From Capitulum mitella (lineage: Eukaryota; Arthropoda; Thecostraca; Pollicipedomorpha; Pollicipedidae), in assembly GCA_030062745.1 (NCBI GenBank), contig CP099841.1, forward strand, positions 11,102,970 through 11,166,969: a DNA stretch of 64,000 nt. Direction: 5' to 3'. Shown here piece after piece: positions 1-9,882 of the stretch; position 1 is the stretch's first letter; each line of letters begins with the position of its first letter. Under the pieces are notes generated by a model, which saw only the letters and a list, made by a program, of their open reading frames with translations, was not told the DNA's origin and did not search any database. The position numbers and the translations under genes were made by a program.

Positions 1-346
1 GTTTATATTAAATAATAGTTTATGTTCTGCAAGGAGCAGCACCTTCAACTGGCGTTATTTTTCAAACTTTCACAAGTTACATTCATGTAAAAATTGCATC
101 AGATATGTTTCGGAGCCTTTCCGCGGCACTTTCCTTAGTTTAGATGTACATACATCTACCAAGGGCATCTGGAAGGCACCGTCCGACCTTGTAATGAAAG
201 GAAGCTCTAAATGTATCATCTTCGATGAAGAAGACGTCGTGAAAGGTACTGAAACTTAGCGGCGTGACGTTCGCAGTATTATGATTCAAACACCCCGATA
301 ATAAAATAATTGCAGAAAATGCTGAATCATAAGTGCAAGGATTACG
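1..346. other. unassigned AT-leaning sequence
   Basis: No open frame with coding character, no clear repeat and no RNA-like structure was recognised before the TTAA-flanked element that begins at 347. Confidence 0.5.
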
Positions 347-1562
347 TTAACCCTATTCCCGGAGGGCTAGACGGTATGGTCGATTCCCGGCAGGGGGGGG
401 CGGATTCGGCCCCCCTGAGATCTCAAGAACTACTCGTCCGATTTCATCGCAACAAACGGCAATCGATTTGCCTATGACGTGAACTACATTTTTATAAAAA
501 GAAATTTTCAAAATTTTGAAATGTGTGGATACAGGGGGGCAAAAATGTCAAAATGGGGGGTGCTTTTGGACTTCTTATAACTCCGTTGTTTATCGGCCGG
601 CTTCAGTGAAACTGGCATGAATCGAGAGATTATGAATAGGGCTTTTACCATGGGTACACAAATCTGGAATTTTGGGGAAATTCATGGACGTTCACAGGGT
701 TTCAAAAATAAGAGGATTAGTTTTCTCACAACTGAATGAACAAAAGAGGCAAAAACACTTTTTGGGCTTCTGCTAGTCATTTATGCTGAAGAAGTACAAA
801 CTGCATTACAATGTTTGTATAATGTTAACATAGGCGGTGCCAGGGACATGGAAAGGGGAAACTGTCATGGTCACACGTTCTTCAGATCAGCTGGTGACCT
901 TTGACCTGAAATGACCTCCAGTGACCTTGGAGTTACTTGGAATGATCTCGTGTGCATTCAATATTATCTGTAAACATTTTCAATCATTTGAATTCACTCT
1001 ATTTCAAAAATTTCATTTTATGGCTATTGCGATATAGGGTACGCGCACTGATATTTTAGGTCATAGCTCCGTGACCCGACCTGATATCAAGCTGAATCTT
1101 GGTACACAAGTAGAGGGCACCCTTCTATGTCATATGTATTCCGAGTTTGGCATTTGAGAATACGGCGCCGAAATTATTGCAAAAAAAACAAATTTTGACT
1201 TTTGACCTTGACCTGACCTTGTAAAATGACCTCAGATAAACAAAATTACGTCTGCACATTGCCCAACTATTTAGCTATACCTCCATTTGAAGTTTTAAGT
1301 TGTATCTTAAAAACGTTGTTGTTGGCAAACATTTTCCTTTTACCCTCAACATGGCCAAAAATGACCTGAGGTGCCTCCCAAAAACGTTGCCTGGCTCCGC
1401 CCCTGAGCAAAATAGAATTTTGAAGTTTTGTCGCGGCACGTAGAACGAATACCTAGGAAAAGTCACCAAGTTTCGTGAATCTGCGTTAAAAAGCCTGGAA
1501 TTGGCAAGCAAAAAACCCGAGGGGGGCGGATTCGGCCCCCCCCCTGCCGGGAATAGGGTTAA
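347..1562 (+). mobile_element. TTAA-flanked non-autonomous element, family A copy 1
   Basis: The element is bounded by TTAA at 347-350 and 1559-1562. Inside these are inverted ends CCCTATTCCCGG and CCGGGAATAGGG. Runs of C or G lie just inside each end. The interior has no long coding frame but several TGACCT/AGGTCA stretches around 897-945 and 1200-1235. Related copies lie at 44318-45528 (inverted) and 53060-54167, and they align over the ends and much of the interior. TTAA duplication with CCC-starting ends is the known signature of piggyBac-type elements, so this is inferred to be a piggyBac-like MITE. No transposase is visible. Confidence 0.8.
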
Positions 1563-1958
1563 AGCATCACACGAGGAAAAACGTCTGCACGGTCGAGGTG
1601 CAACCGCACACATTCATCAAACGCCGTCACCTCATTGTCCAGGCTCGGGAGAGCTTGGGCTGCCTTGGTTCTCCCCTGTAGCGGCTTTCCCGGCGTCTGT
1701 CCTCGGAGGAAGCAATCTCTGTCGGTTCCCCTGGAAGGTGTCCAACGCGTCCCGCCGGCGTGCGGCGCGTCCTCAGACTGTGACCTCCTCCAGCTCTCCT
1801 GGAAGGTGTACCGTGTGTCTGTGCCAGTCCGCCGCCGTGTGGTGATTCTTAAGTGCTTGCTACGAAACCACAACCATAACACAGTCATGCGAGGGACCAG
1901 TACCCAAATGTCAGTTGTATTTGTGGTTTTTGTTTTGTTTGTTTTCAAGAGCGGTTCA
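1563..1958. other. GC-rich unassigned segment
   Basis: The stretch from about 1630 to 1850 is CpG-rich and open in more than one frame, but no protein family is recognised. A short direct repeat, CTGGAAGGTG, occurs at 1731 and 1799. It could be an old exon or a repeat fragment. Confidence 0.3.
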
Positions 1959-2279
1959 CTAGGGTGGTCCAAAATGCACGAAGTGTCTCCAGTACAACGG
2001 GAACTGGGTTTTTCTCATGGCCCTTTGTAAGAGCTTTCCAAAATTGGCGCGGTACGACGTATCTTGAGGAACTTTCACTTTGCCGCAAATCAGTTGAAAT
2101 TCTGCTATATTTTTAAGTTCCTGCCGGTGCCATGTTTTCGCACGGGCACGCGTAGAGATCGAGTACATGGGGAACTTATAAACTCATGAAATAATTGCGT
2201 CCTTTCAATCAGGCCGATTCAGATGGCACGTCAGACGTATCCTAATGCTGTTCTAAGGAAAAGGGACGTGAGGTTCCAT

Positions 2280-2850
2280 GGTTTATTTGATGTGAGCTTT
2301 CAAGAAACATAGACACGGTTTCCCCAAACTTCGTCGTCACCGATGCTTCGTCGGTAGTCACAGAAAATGCGTCGCTATACATGAACAGTCTGAACTCCAA
2401 CAGAATCCTTCACTACTTCCACAGCTGTTTTGGCATTCATGCTTCCCATGATTCTTACCATGCCCAAGTTCCGTTATTGGTTTTGTTAGGAACATGAATG
2501 TTCATATGTCGTCTGTTCCTCTAATCAATGCATTCATCAATGGACAACGAAAACCGCTTGCCGATCCTCAGCTGCTCTTTAAACGCCTTGGTACCATCTT
2601 CCTCCACTTAAGTAGCGCACCTTAGCACCAAATGGGTGAGTTTTACGATAACGAAGATCTCGTTCTGCTACGGCAGACCGAATAAAAAACCAAAGCCGTC
2701 TAAAGCCATGAGTTTTGCCCGCATTTCTCCAACTTTTCTTTCCTCAAGAATGCTTCTGTCTTTGGCTGGGTGCTCCTTGTCTTCGCTGTTTTGGAACTTG
2801 GTCCGTGTATGTTTGTATCGTCGATTAGAATGTGAAAGATAATTGTCAAA
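2280..2850 (-). pseudogene. hAT transposase fragment, left arm
   Basis: Read on the minus strand, this arm encodes broken pieces of a hAT transposase. Near 2700-2790 it reads KTAKTRSTQPKTEAFLRKEK. Near 2530-2570 it reads KRFSLSIDE, the family's RFSLTxDEW motif. Near 2300-2370 it reads SVTTDEASVTTKFGE. In hAT proteins the Asp of VTTDGAS is the first catalytic residue, and it is still present here. Frameshifts and stops break the frame, so it cannot make an active enzyme. The zinc-finger region, the rest of the catalytic core and the dimerisation domain are missing. Confidence 0.65.
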
Positions 2851-2907
2851 TGCAGAACGTCACTATAGCACTCTGTTATCATTTGCAGAACAATCATAAG
2901 GTTCAGA

Positions 2908-3510
2908 TCGGTGGCACAGACACATGCGGACCAGGCTCCAAGAAAGCAAAGACAAGTAGCAGCCAGCCAAAGACAAAAGCATTCTTAAGGAAAGAAAAGT
3001 CGGGAAAATGCTGGGAAAATTCGTGGCTTTAGACAACTTTGGTTTTAATGCTGTTACAAACAGTTCCTTTATTCGGTTTGCCGTAGCAGACCGAGGTTTC
3101 GTTATGCCGGAGGATCACGAAACTACGACTCATCTTGTGCTGAAATATGCTGCTGAAGTGAAAGAATACGTTGCAAAGAAGTTGAAAGAGAACATGAGGA
3201 CCGGTAATCGGGTTTCCTTGTCCATTGATGAGCACTAACCAGAGGAACAAACGATATATAAACATTCATGTTCACGAACAGAACCAACAGTGGAACTTGG
3301 GCATGGCAAAAAGCATGGTACGCATGGATGTCAAAACAGCTGTGGGAGCCGAGAATTTCTGTTGTAGCTCAGACTGTCTATGGATAATGACAACGTCCTT
3401 GTGACTGCTGTCGGAGCGTCGGTGATGGCGAAGGCTGGAAAAAACCCTGTCTGTGTTTCTTGGAAAGCTCACTTCAAATAAGCCATGGAAACCTGTATCC
3501 CTTTTTAACA
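2908..3510 (+). pseudogene. hAT transposase fragment, right arm
   Basis: The longest open piece, 3008-3238, includes FAVADRGFVMPEDHETTTHL and ends in NRVSLSIDEH, which follows the hAT pattern of a VDRGFxMP motif and then a RFSLTxDEW motif. Further on, around 3385-3450, a shifted frame reads DNDNVLVTAVGASVMAKAGK. The Asp expected before GAS is replaced by Val, so the first catalytic residue is lost in this arm. Stops and frameshifts occur throughout. This is the mirror partner of the fragment at 2280-2850, and the arms have diverged separately since duplication. Confidence 0.7.
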
Positions 3511-3597
3511 TACTCGTAACTTTAGAATGCGTCTGACGTGTCTCCTGAACCCGGCTGATTGAAAGGATGTAATTATTTTATGAGTTTATGAGTTCTC

Positions 3598-3950
3598 TAC
3601 GTACCCCTCTCTAGCCCTCACCCCGCCTCATCCCCACACCTTAAGGTATGATTTAAAATCTATAATGAACCCCGTTTTATCGATAAATTTATTGATAATC
3701 GATTAATAGGATAAAATTCCACCGTTTGCCGATAAAAAAAAATTATGTCGATTTCTAACCCTAGTACGGCCCCATCTTGATGCAGTTGCGGTGATAATGT
3801 AAGGCCCCGTTCCGGCACGGTCTGCAACTGAGAAGTGAGTTAGCATTACCCTCCTGCTCCGTTGGCGACTCTGTGTTTAGTGCTGATGGCGTGAGTCACA
3901 ACGGCGGCCTCCTGACAGCCAAACCTGACATCTCTGCACAACGACCAATC
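3598..3950. other. segment present only in the right arm of the hAT palindrome
   Basis: The left arm jumps from the sequence matching 3595 to that matching 3955, so these bases were either inserted here or deleted from the left arm. The stretch includes an AT-rich run of TCGATAA/TTATCGA-like words near 3675-3745. No coding frame is recognised. Confidence 0.5.
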
Positions 3951-4124
3951 AGAACATGGCGTTGCAAGCGCGCGAGCGCGAAAACTTGGCGCCGACGGGA
4001 ACTTGGTGAAAGTGTCTCAAACTATGTCGTGCCGCACAATTTTGGAAAGTTCTTGCAAGGGGGAATGAGAAAACCTCGGTTCCCGTTGTACTGGAGTAAC
4101 TTCGTGAATTCCGGACCACGCTAG

Positions 4125-4880
4125 CGGGACGCGTACAAATATAAACACGCCGTACGATGGCAAGACAATGCTCGTTTACGCGATAAGCAGTCTTCTCAGT
4201 TTCCCTCCACGAATTCATCGTAAGCGCATGCCCGATCGACAACGCAGGCAGCTTACGCCCGCTGTTTTCTGGTAATCAGTGTATCCCGCCGCTCCGCATA
4301 ACTGCGCCAAAAGAACATCCTGGCCGGGCCATGATTCGCAGCCAGCTACCAATAATAATCTCCAAAATGTTCTAAAATGGTCTTCAAAAATTATTTTTTA
4401 ATGCATAATCCCCCATAACGTAAGTAGCAGTGACATGAAATTAACCAAACGCAGGTAAAACTAGGTGGACCTATGAATGTGAATTGGATCGTGGAGTCTC
4501 ATGTTACAGGTGAGTAAAAACATGTGGTAATGTGTAAGTGTAAGCGTAATGCCCATGTAATATCCTAAGTGTAATATCTCCAACGGAAGGGCATGCAAGA
4601 TGGGAACGCATTCATTGTTGTATCCCATGAAAGAAATCGAAGGATAGGTTCTGAGGGAAGGGCGGAGCAGCCTTTCGGGTTTTCAATGTTGCGCCGTTGC
4701 GTAATATCTTGTTACTGGTGGTAAAAGGCACCCATGCTGTTGAATGAAATTCTGGTGTCGCTGACCGCCTAGCGTCCGTCTGAAGGCTCTCTGGTGTGGA
4801 CTGTATGTTTTATGGACACTAGAGGTCCGCGGCACGTAAATGGGCTACGCTCGGCTCAGGAGAAAAAGTAAGGAAGAATG
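4125..4880. other. unassigned sequence
   Basis: No gene, RNA or clear repeat was recognised between the hAT palindrome and the hairpin array. Confidence 0.4.
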
Positions 4881-4911
4881 GATGGGAAAATTCAGGGCAA
4901 GCAGGCGCAGA

Positions 4912-5223
4912 ATGCTACAATTCAGCAGCATGAAAGGAAAACCATCCAATTCAAGATGGTGTACGGTCCTAGCTTAGAATGCTACAATTCAGCAGCATAA
5001 AAGGAAAACCATCCAATTCAGGATGGCATACGGTTCCTAACCGAGAATGCTACAGTTCAGCAGCATGAAAGGAAGAACCAGCAAATTCAAGCTGGTATAG
5101 GTGAGGCAGGAACTCCAATTCATGAGCACAAAGAACACTCCAATTCAGGCGCGATGGGGTAGGAATGAACTAATTTCCAGAGTGGCAATTCAGCCAGCAA
5201 AGAGGCCTCCCATTCAAGAGGCC
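4912..5223 (+). repeat. array of short hairpins with a shared AATTCA loop
   Basis: Eight short inverted repeats follow one another, each closing on a loop with AATTCA, AGTTCA or CATTCA. Clear stems: ATGCT/AGCAT at 4912, 4979 and 5047; ACCATC/GATGGT at 4941-4960; CCATCC/GGATGG at 5009-5026; ACCAGC/GCTGGT at 5077-5096; TGGC/GCCA at 5183-5196; GGCCTC/GAGGCC at 5204-5223. The first six fall in three tandem units of about 67 bases. Stem sequences differ while pairing is kept and the loop stays constant. Two more CCAATTCA words (5114, 5140) have weak or no stems. Confidence 0.75.
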
Positions 5224-5485
5224 AAGGAGAGGGTAAAAGGAAACTCCCGAGCCCCGCGGACTATCATTTTTCTGCTATACGTCACTACACATCAATGCAC
5301 TGCCGCACACCATCACTGACAACGAATTTCTGTATTGAGGAGACGTCCGAACTGTTTGAGCGCCAGACAGGAAGAGAGAGAGGACGTGTTTAAGCCAAGC
5401 TTATATAGCGCGAACGAAAGAGGTCATGAGATAAAGGGGAGACATATTTTGGGGACAGAACAAACGGTAAAAGCAAATAGAGGTG

Positions 5486-5720
5486 GCCGGCCGGGTCCGG
5501 CGAGACGCGCGAAACCTCCGGCGAAGGGCGGCCGGCCGGCCGGCCGGGGCGTCGCGGCCCCACGCGGAACAAAGGCGGCGCAAACACAGATGGCCGGTCT
5601 GGTCCGGCGAAGACGTGCCGGACCGCCGGCGCAGGCCGGCCGGACCGGCCGGCTGGGCTTCGCCGCCCCACGCACAGGGCGCTGCACGACCGACGGTAAC
5701 AACTGGGTTCTTCCTCAGAG
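5486..5720. repeat. CpG-dense tandem duplication rich in GGCCGG
   Basis: Two diverged units of roughly 100 bases (from about 5486 and 5590) share GGTCCGGCGA, GGCCGGCCGG and GCCCCACGC. All six frames stay open for 80-130 codons, which reflects the composition and not real genes. The stretch is CpG-rich and may be an unmethylated island. It ends in AT-rich sequence with ATAAATAAATA near 5727. No product is proposed. Confidence 0.55.
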
Positions 5721-6914
5721 ACCCAGATAAATAAATATAAATATTCAAACCGTTCTCATGTTGTACATAATTTCCAGGATTATTTTTCTAACTTCATGAA
5801 TCTTGCGCAAAGATCAGGCCAGCCAAACGTTTTTGTTCACTTTAAGTTGCAAATGCACACCTTTATGCAATTTGCCTGTGGTCGCACTGTTGGCAGTGTC
5901 GTGTGAAGCGCTTTATCATACGACGGTGCTGCACTGCAAAGAAGTAGTTAGTATGCTGCCAAAGACTTAGAGTAAAACCAGTCAGGGCTGCAGGAGTTCC
6001 CAGTGTTCAAGTGAGCCACTGGGTGCGCACCGAGCCCACCCAAAGTACAAAACGTTAACGGAGGCAGCGCACAACGTAACTCAATTCCTTCGCGACCGTT
6101 AAGCGACTAATTACGATACTTGGCAAAGTTTAGAGTATTTGGAGGAGTGCATGCTCGGAGAAAGCCGCAAAAACGAGAAAAAGGACAAAAGTTAGCTGGG
6201 AGAAGGAAACGTTTTTAAAGTCCTAAGTGTAAATGACAAGAAGGAAAGTTTAAATGAAATATTTCACTTCCGTCAAGTTTCATGAAAACTTGGATGGTAT
6301 AAGAAATGTAGCCGAGAACGTCTTCTGTGTTAATTGTTTTTCCTTTCTATTCAACGTCCAGAAGTTTCAGAGAACGGGATTTATTAAAAACTGCAGTCTG
6401 CAGTAATCCGATGATGTGACACAGTACAAAGCTCTGTATGCCAGTGAACGTGAGCGCTCCTTGGCCGGCGTCCGCTTATGACGTCACGCAACAGCTGTAA
6501 ATAAGATGTGTCTGATCAGGACACACAGGAAAAAGATGGAAAATCGCTTCGAAGCTTCTTGAGTGTAGTGTTTTGAGACCATGTGTATTATATGTGTGCG
6601 TATGTATCTCACAACACGGCTACTAGGACGGCGGGCTACAACTGGACTGTCTCAGTCCAAAACAAGAGTCAAAGGGGAACTCAATGGGCAAGGTGGCATT
6701 CATTAAGACCCAGTAAATACTGTTACAAGTTGCCGTTTGAGTAAAGAAGGTACTTCCATCGATGGCACTTCCATCGGTTTTTGTTGTGCGGAAATTAATC
6801 CTCATACCCACGTGCGGAGGAGCCCGGAAGCGCAAACGTCATACATTTCTTCCACAACCCTCTCTGAATGTGCAGCGCTCAAGTCATGCAGCGAAACAAC
6901 AAAGACCTCACACG
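5721..6914. other. unassigned sequence
   Basis: Short frames only, without a recognised family. No tandem repeat or inverted repeat of note was found. Confidence 0.4.
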
Positions 6915-7440
6915 AAACGCCGCACGCCGTGGCGGGACGCCGCCGTCGCGGCCGCCCGCCCGTCACCGGCGCGCGGCCGGCGCGTCACAGGGCGGTCCTG
7001 CTCGCGTCATAACAGAGCCGCCGGCGGCCACTCGCTGTTTACCTGGCGGTGACAGCAGCGCACCGGAGCGACACATTCGCCGTCGGACGGGGCCACGCCC
7101 GGCGCCGGCCGCCGGCCAGCCGCCCGGCCCGGCCGCACGATAATTCAGCTCCGTTGATAAACAAGCAGACGGGCGGCTTTGGCGTTCCGATCGGCGTCGG
7201 CGGCAGCTGCGGCGACACCGGCCGGCCGGCTGCCGCCGACCGTCAGAGGTTAGAACAGGCTGCCGGCCGTCAGAACTCCGAACAGACTGCTGCCGGCCGG
7301 CCGTCAGAGGTCTGTACAGGCTGCCGCCGACCGTCAGAGGTCTGGACAGGCTGTCGGCCGGCAGAACTCCGAGCAGACGGCTGCCGGTCCGAGCAGGCTG
7401 CTGCCGGCCGACCGACAGATCTGACGCGCAAATTGCCTGC
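6915..7440. promoter_or_regulatory. CpG island, possible promoter region
   Basis: About 500 bases are strongly GC- and CpG-rich in an AT-leaning surround, with GGCCGG and GCCGCCG words throughout. It lies 2.4-3 kb upstream of the GPCR coding exon, which has a splice acceptor just before its ATG and so needs an upstream 5' UTR exon. The island is the nearest promoter-like sequence on that side. Assignment to the GPCR is inference; no TATA box or initiator is pinned down. Confidence 0.35.
7236..7420 (+). repeat. GC-rich minisatellite inside the CpG island
   Basis: A degenerate unit of about 30 bases, roughly CTGCCGCCGACCGTCAGAG followed by GTCTGTACAGG, recurs five to six times. GTCAGAGGTCTG occurs near 7304 and 7336, and the related GTCAGAACTCCG near 7269. 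Open frames across it are compositional. Confidence 0.6.
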
Positions 7441-7570
7441 ATCGGGGCCGAGCTGGCGGCTGGCCAGACTGAGATCATAAACCAAAACATGAAATGTAGG
7501 GTTTCCTGCAGCTCGTAGTGTTTCACGCCAGCGACTATGAGCGCTTCGTTGTTCCCAAGGGTAACCGAAC

Positions 7571-8155
7571 CAAGGTTCGGAAGTCGGGTCTTCGTATAGG
7601 AAAAGGTTCGTAGCCAAAGTTTCGTATGCATCATGTGCGTGTGGTAAAAGGTCCGTATTGAAAAAGTTAATTATGGTAAGTTATCTTGTGGTACGTTCGT
7701 TCTGCAGAAGGGTCGCATGGAAAAGATTCTTAGGACAAAGGTGCGTAAGGAAAAAGGTTCGTAACGACAGAGGTTCGTAACCAAAGGTTTGTCAACATAA
7801 GGTTCGTATCGGAAAAGGTTCGTATCAGACGAGATTTGCGTCGGAAAAGGTCCGTTCCGGGTTTGCGACCAGGGCGCGATATTCTTAACTATACTACGAT
7901 ATAGGATGCTAGTGGCCGCAGACCGATAAAGAGCGCGATCGGACTTGGCTTGGTCCAAAAAGAGGTTTGGTTAGGCTACTATTTTAGCCCGTATCTTTCC
8001 CGATACGAACCTTTTCCGATACGAACCAAACAAACCTTTTCCGATACGAACCTTTTCTGATGCAAACCTTTCGCCATACGAACTTTATGCATACGAACCT
8101 TTGGCTACGAACTTCTTCTCATACGAACCCTAGACTTACGAACCTTGATGCCAAA
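7571..8155. repeat. Foldback-like structure made of GGTTCGTA repeats in opposite orientations
   Basis: From 7571 to 7858 about fifteen degenerate copies of AAAAGGTTCGTATCGG run in the plus direction at mostly 14-20 base spacing. After about 140 bases of other sequence, about nine copies run in the opposite direction from 7999 to 8155 (CGATACGAACCTTTTCC and variants). The arms could pair as a long irregular hairpin. Drosophila Foldback elements are known to have long inverted ends made of short tandem repeats; this matches in layout, not in sequence. No transposase is seen in the central part. Confidence 0.7.
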
Positions 8156-8159
8156 CTCG

Positions 8160-9876
8160 TTTCCAAGCAATAGTGCTCGCATTCTTGAGCTGAGTGGGTT
8201 AATGTTTGAAGTCGTATCAATCGACACGCTCATCGATTGGATTTTAATGAGGTGGTGATGCTGATGGTAATGATATCTTTGTTTTGCGTACGCAGGACGT
8301 GATCTAATCCCCGGTCACGTGGCCCGGGAAAATGACTTATTGTTCATCTTATGAGATCACCTCTAATCCCGAACTAATCACAATTGTAAGAAACGTTTTG
8401 AAGAAATATTTCCTTTTCTGCATCGCTCTTTCTGGATGCACTGCATTACGATTGCCGAAGCTGAGCTGGCAAACTGTAGAAAAGTGCCAAAAACGTTAAT
8501 TACTTTTACAGACACAATGGTGATTTACCTTTGAAGGACAAAGGCTAATTACCTTTTTAGAAGAAAATGGCATTTCAGAACTAGTCTATATAAATGAAAT
8601 TCATCATCTTTTGAGTATTGCTGAGAAAACTTAAACCTTGTAAAATTCCTTAGCTGACTGGACGATTTGCCGTGGACAAATGATAAATGACATAACATAT
8701 TAGTTCAACCAATGTAGACAAATGATGACGGAACATATTAGTTTGATAAGAAATGATGATAAGAATCAAACTAGTACTGAAAATGGAAATAATGGCGAAA
8801 AGGAACCTTTCCTTTCCATATTTGCATTTGCTGTCATAGCTCTTTCTTTGCGTGGCAGAATCAATAAAAGGAGATTCAAAGCACAGATGTACTTTTCATG
8901 TTTGTCTTGGCATAGCAATGTTTATGTAATCCATCTATCCAAGTGTAATTTAATGAATGTCACTGATTTAGCTCTGCTACTGTGGCCAAAAAACGCAACA
9001 ATGTTCCCCAAGGAAATCAACAGCTGCATAGCAAAGAAGAACTACATGGTGCTGGCAATATGAAACAGTCGAACAAAACACGCCCGGGGCATCGCCTCGG
9101 AAATAAAAATGCCATCCAACATGCCTCTCAGGAGCCTCTCCTGGACCTTGCCTTGGAAACTACCAACATCAAATTTCCGGACTGCGTGGAAAAACTACGT
9201 AATGAAATACAACGAAGTTTCTAGGTTCTGCTTCAGATCGCTAACAGAGAGCGAGCGATCATAATGGGAGCTTACTAAACCTTGCGCATAACACAAAAAA
9301 GCTGTTAGTAGCAGGATTAGATGCGTAACGAAAACGACTCGAGTAGAACCTTTAAAAGACTTAATTTACACCGCGCCCAAAAGGGTGCAAAAATAAACAA
9401 ACTGATTGCTTTTTGCATCGCAGTGCGCAAAGAAACTACCGCAATATATGAAACAAATGTTATACTTAGGGAAACTAATAAGCCGCCGTTCACATGAGCT
9501 TCGAACAGTCTGCCGTTTTTGGCCGGAAGACATTAGTGGACTGCAGGGCAAATGCTGCCAGTTGCCCGTCTGAGGGACTGATGGGATGCAATGACGTGGT
9601 TCAGTCGCTCTCAAACAGGGCTGTGCTGCAGCGCACTTTTTGTGGTGAGCGCAGGTGGCATTACTATATAATCTTGGGCGTGACGCTCGCCAGACATGAC
9701 GGATAATTTGACTGACATGTCATAAAAAGTGTATCGGAGCAAGATGTGAATAGCGCAAATGTGTAATTTATCGAAATAACTGTCTTTTTTGTGTGTGTAA
9801 AATTGCAGACGTTTTGTTAAAAAGAATCTGACAGACTATTTGCACGGAGGGTATTCATAAATGCTCATCTCCTTGC
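8160..9876. other. unassigned sequence upstream of the GPCR exon
   Basis: Frames at 8722-9063 and 8982-9224 have no recognised domain and no coding-like composition. A donor-like GTGAGCG at about 9643 follows a moderately GC-rich stretch (9490-9642) and could mark a 5' UTR exon, leaving an intron of about 235 bases before the acceptor at 9877. This is speculative. Confidence 0.3.
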
Positions 9877-9878
9877 AG
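9877..9878 (+). other. predicted splice acceptor before the GPCR start codon
   Basis: A pyrimidine-rich tract (CTCATCTCCTTGCAG) ends in AG at 9877-9878, and the ATG begins at 9883. An acceptor this close to the start implies an intron in the 5' UTR with the whole coding region in one downstream exon. Confidence 0.65.
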
Positions 9879-9882
9879 GCAA

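Larger units (their letters stand above)
1959..4124. mobile_element. inverted duplication of a hAT-type element
   Basis: Two arms face each other around a short loop near 2851-2884. The left arm (1959-2850), read on the minus strand, matches the right arm (2885-4124) on the plus strand almost throughout. The right arm carries about 350 extra bases near 3598-3950. The outer ends are CTAGGGTGGTCC (1959-1970) and GGACCACGCTAG (4113-4124), inverted repeats with one mismatch and similar to hAT termini. No convincing 8-bp target duplication is seen (GCGGTTCA versus CGGGACGC). Both arms carry decayed pieces of the same hAT transposase. Confidence 0.8.

Noticed and set aside
4912-5223. CRISPR-like array
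   Set aside because: Units are not constant repeats with unique spacers; the constant part is the hairpin loop, and the context is an animal genome.
5335-5730. Overlapping frames on both strands in the GGCCGG-rich duplication
   Set aside because: All frames are open because stop codons are rare in this composition; no family match and no codon preference for one frame.
6963-7634. 223-codon minus-strand frame
   Set aside because: It crosses the CpG island and minisatellite; openness on several frames and a repetitive translation point to composition, not a gene.
7571-8155. tRNA-like sequence because of repeated GGTTCG
   Set aside because: The word is part of a tandem unit; no cloverleaf arms surround any copy.
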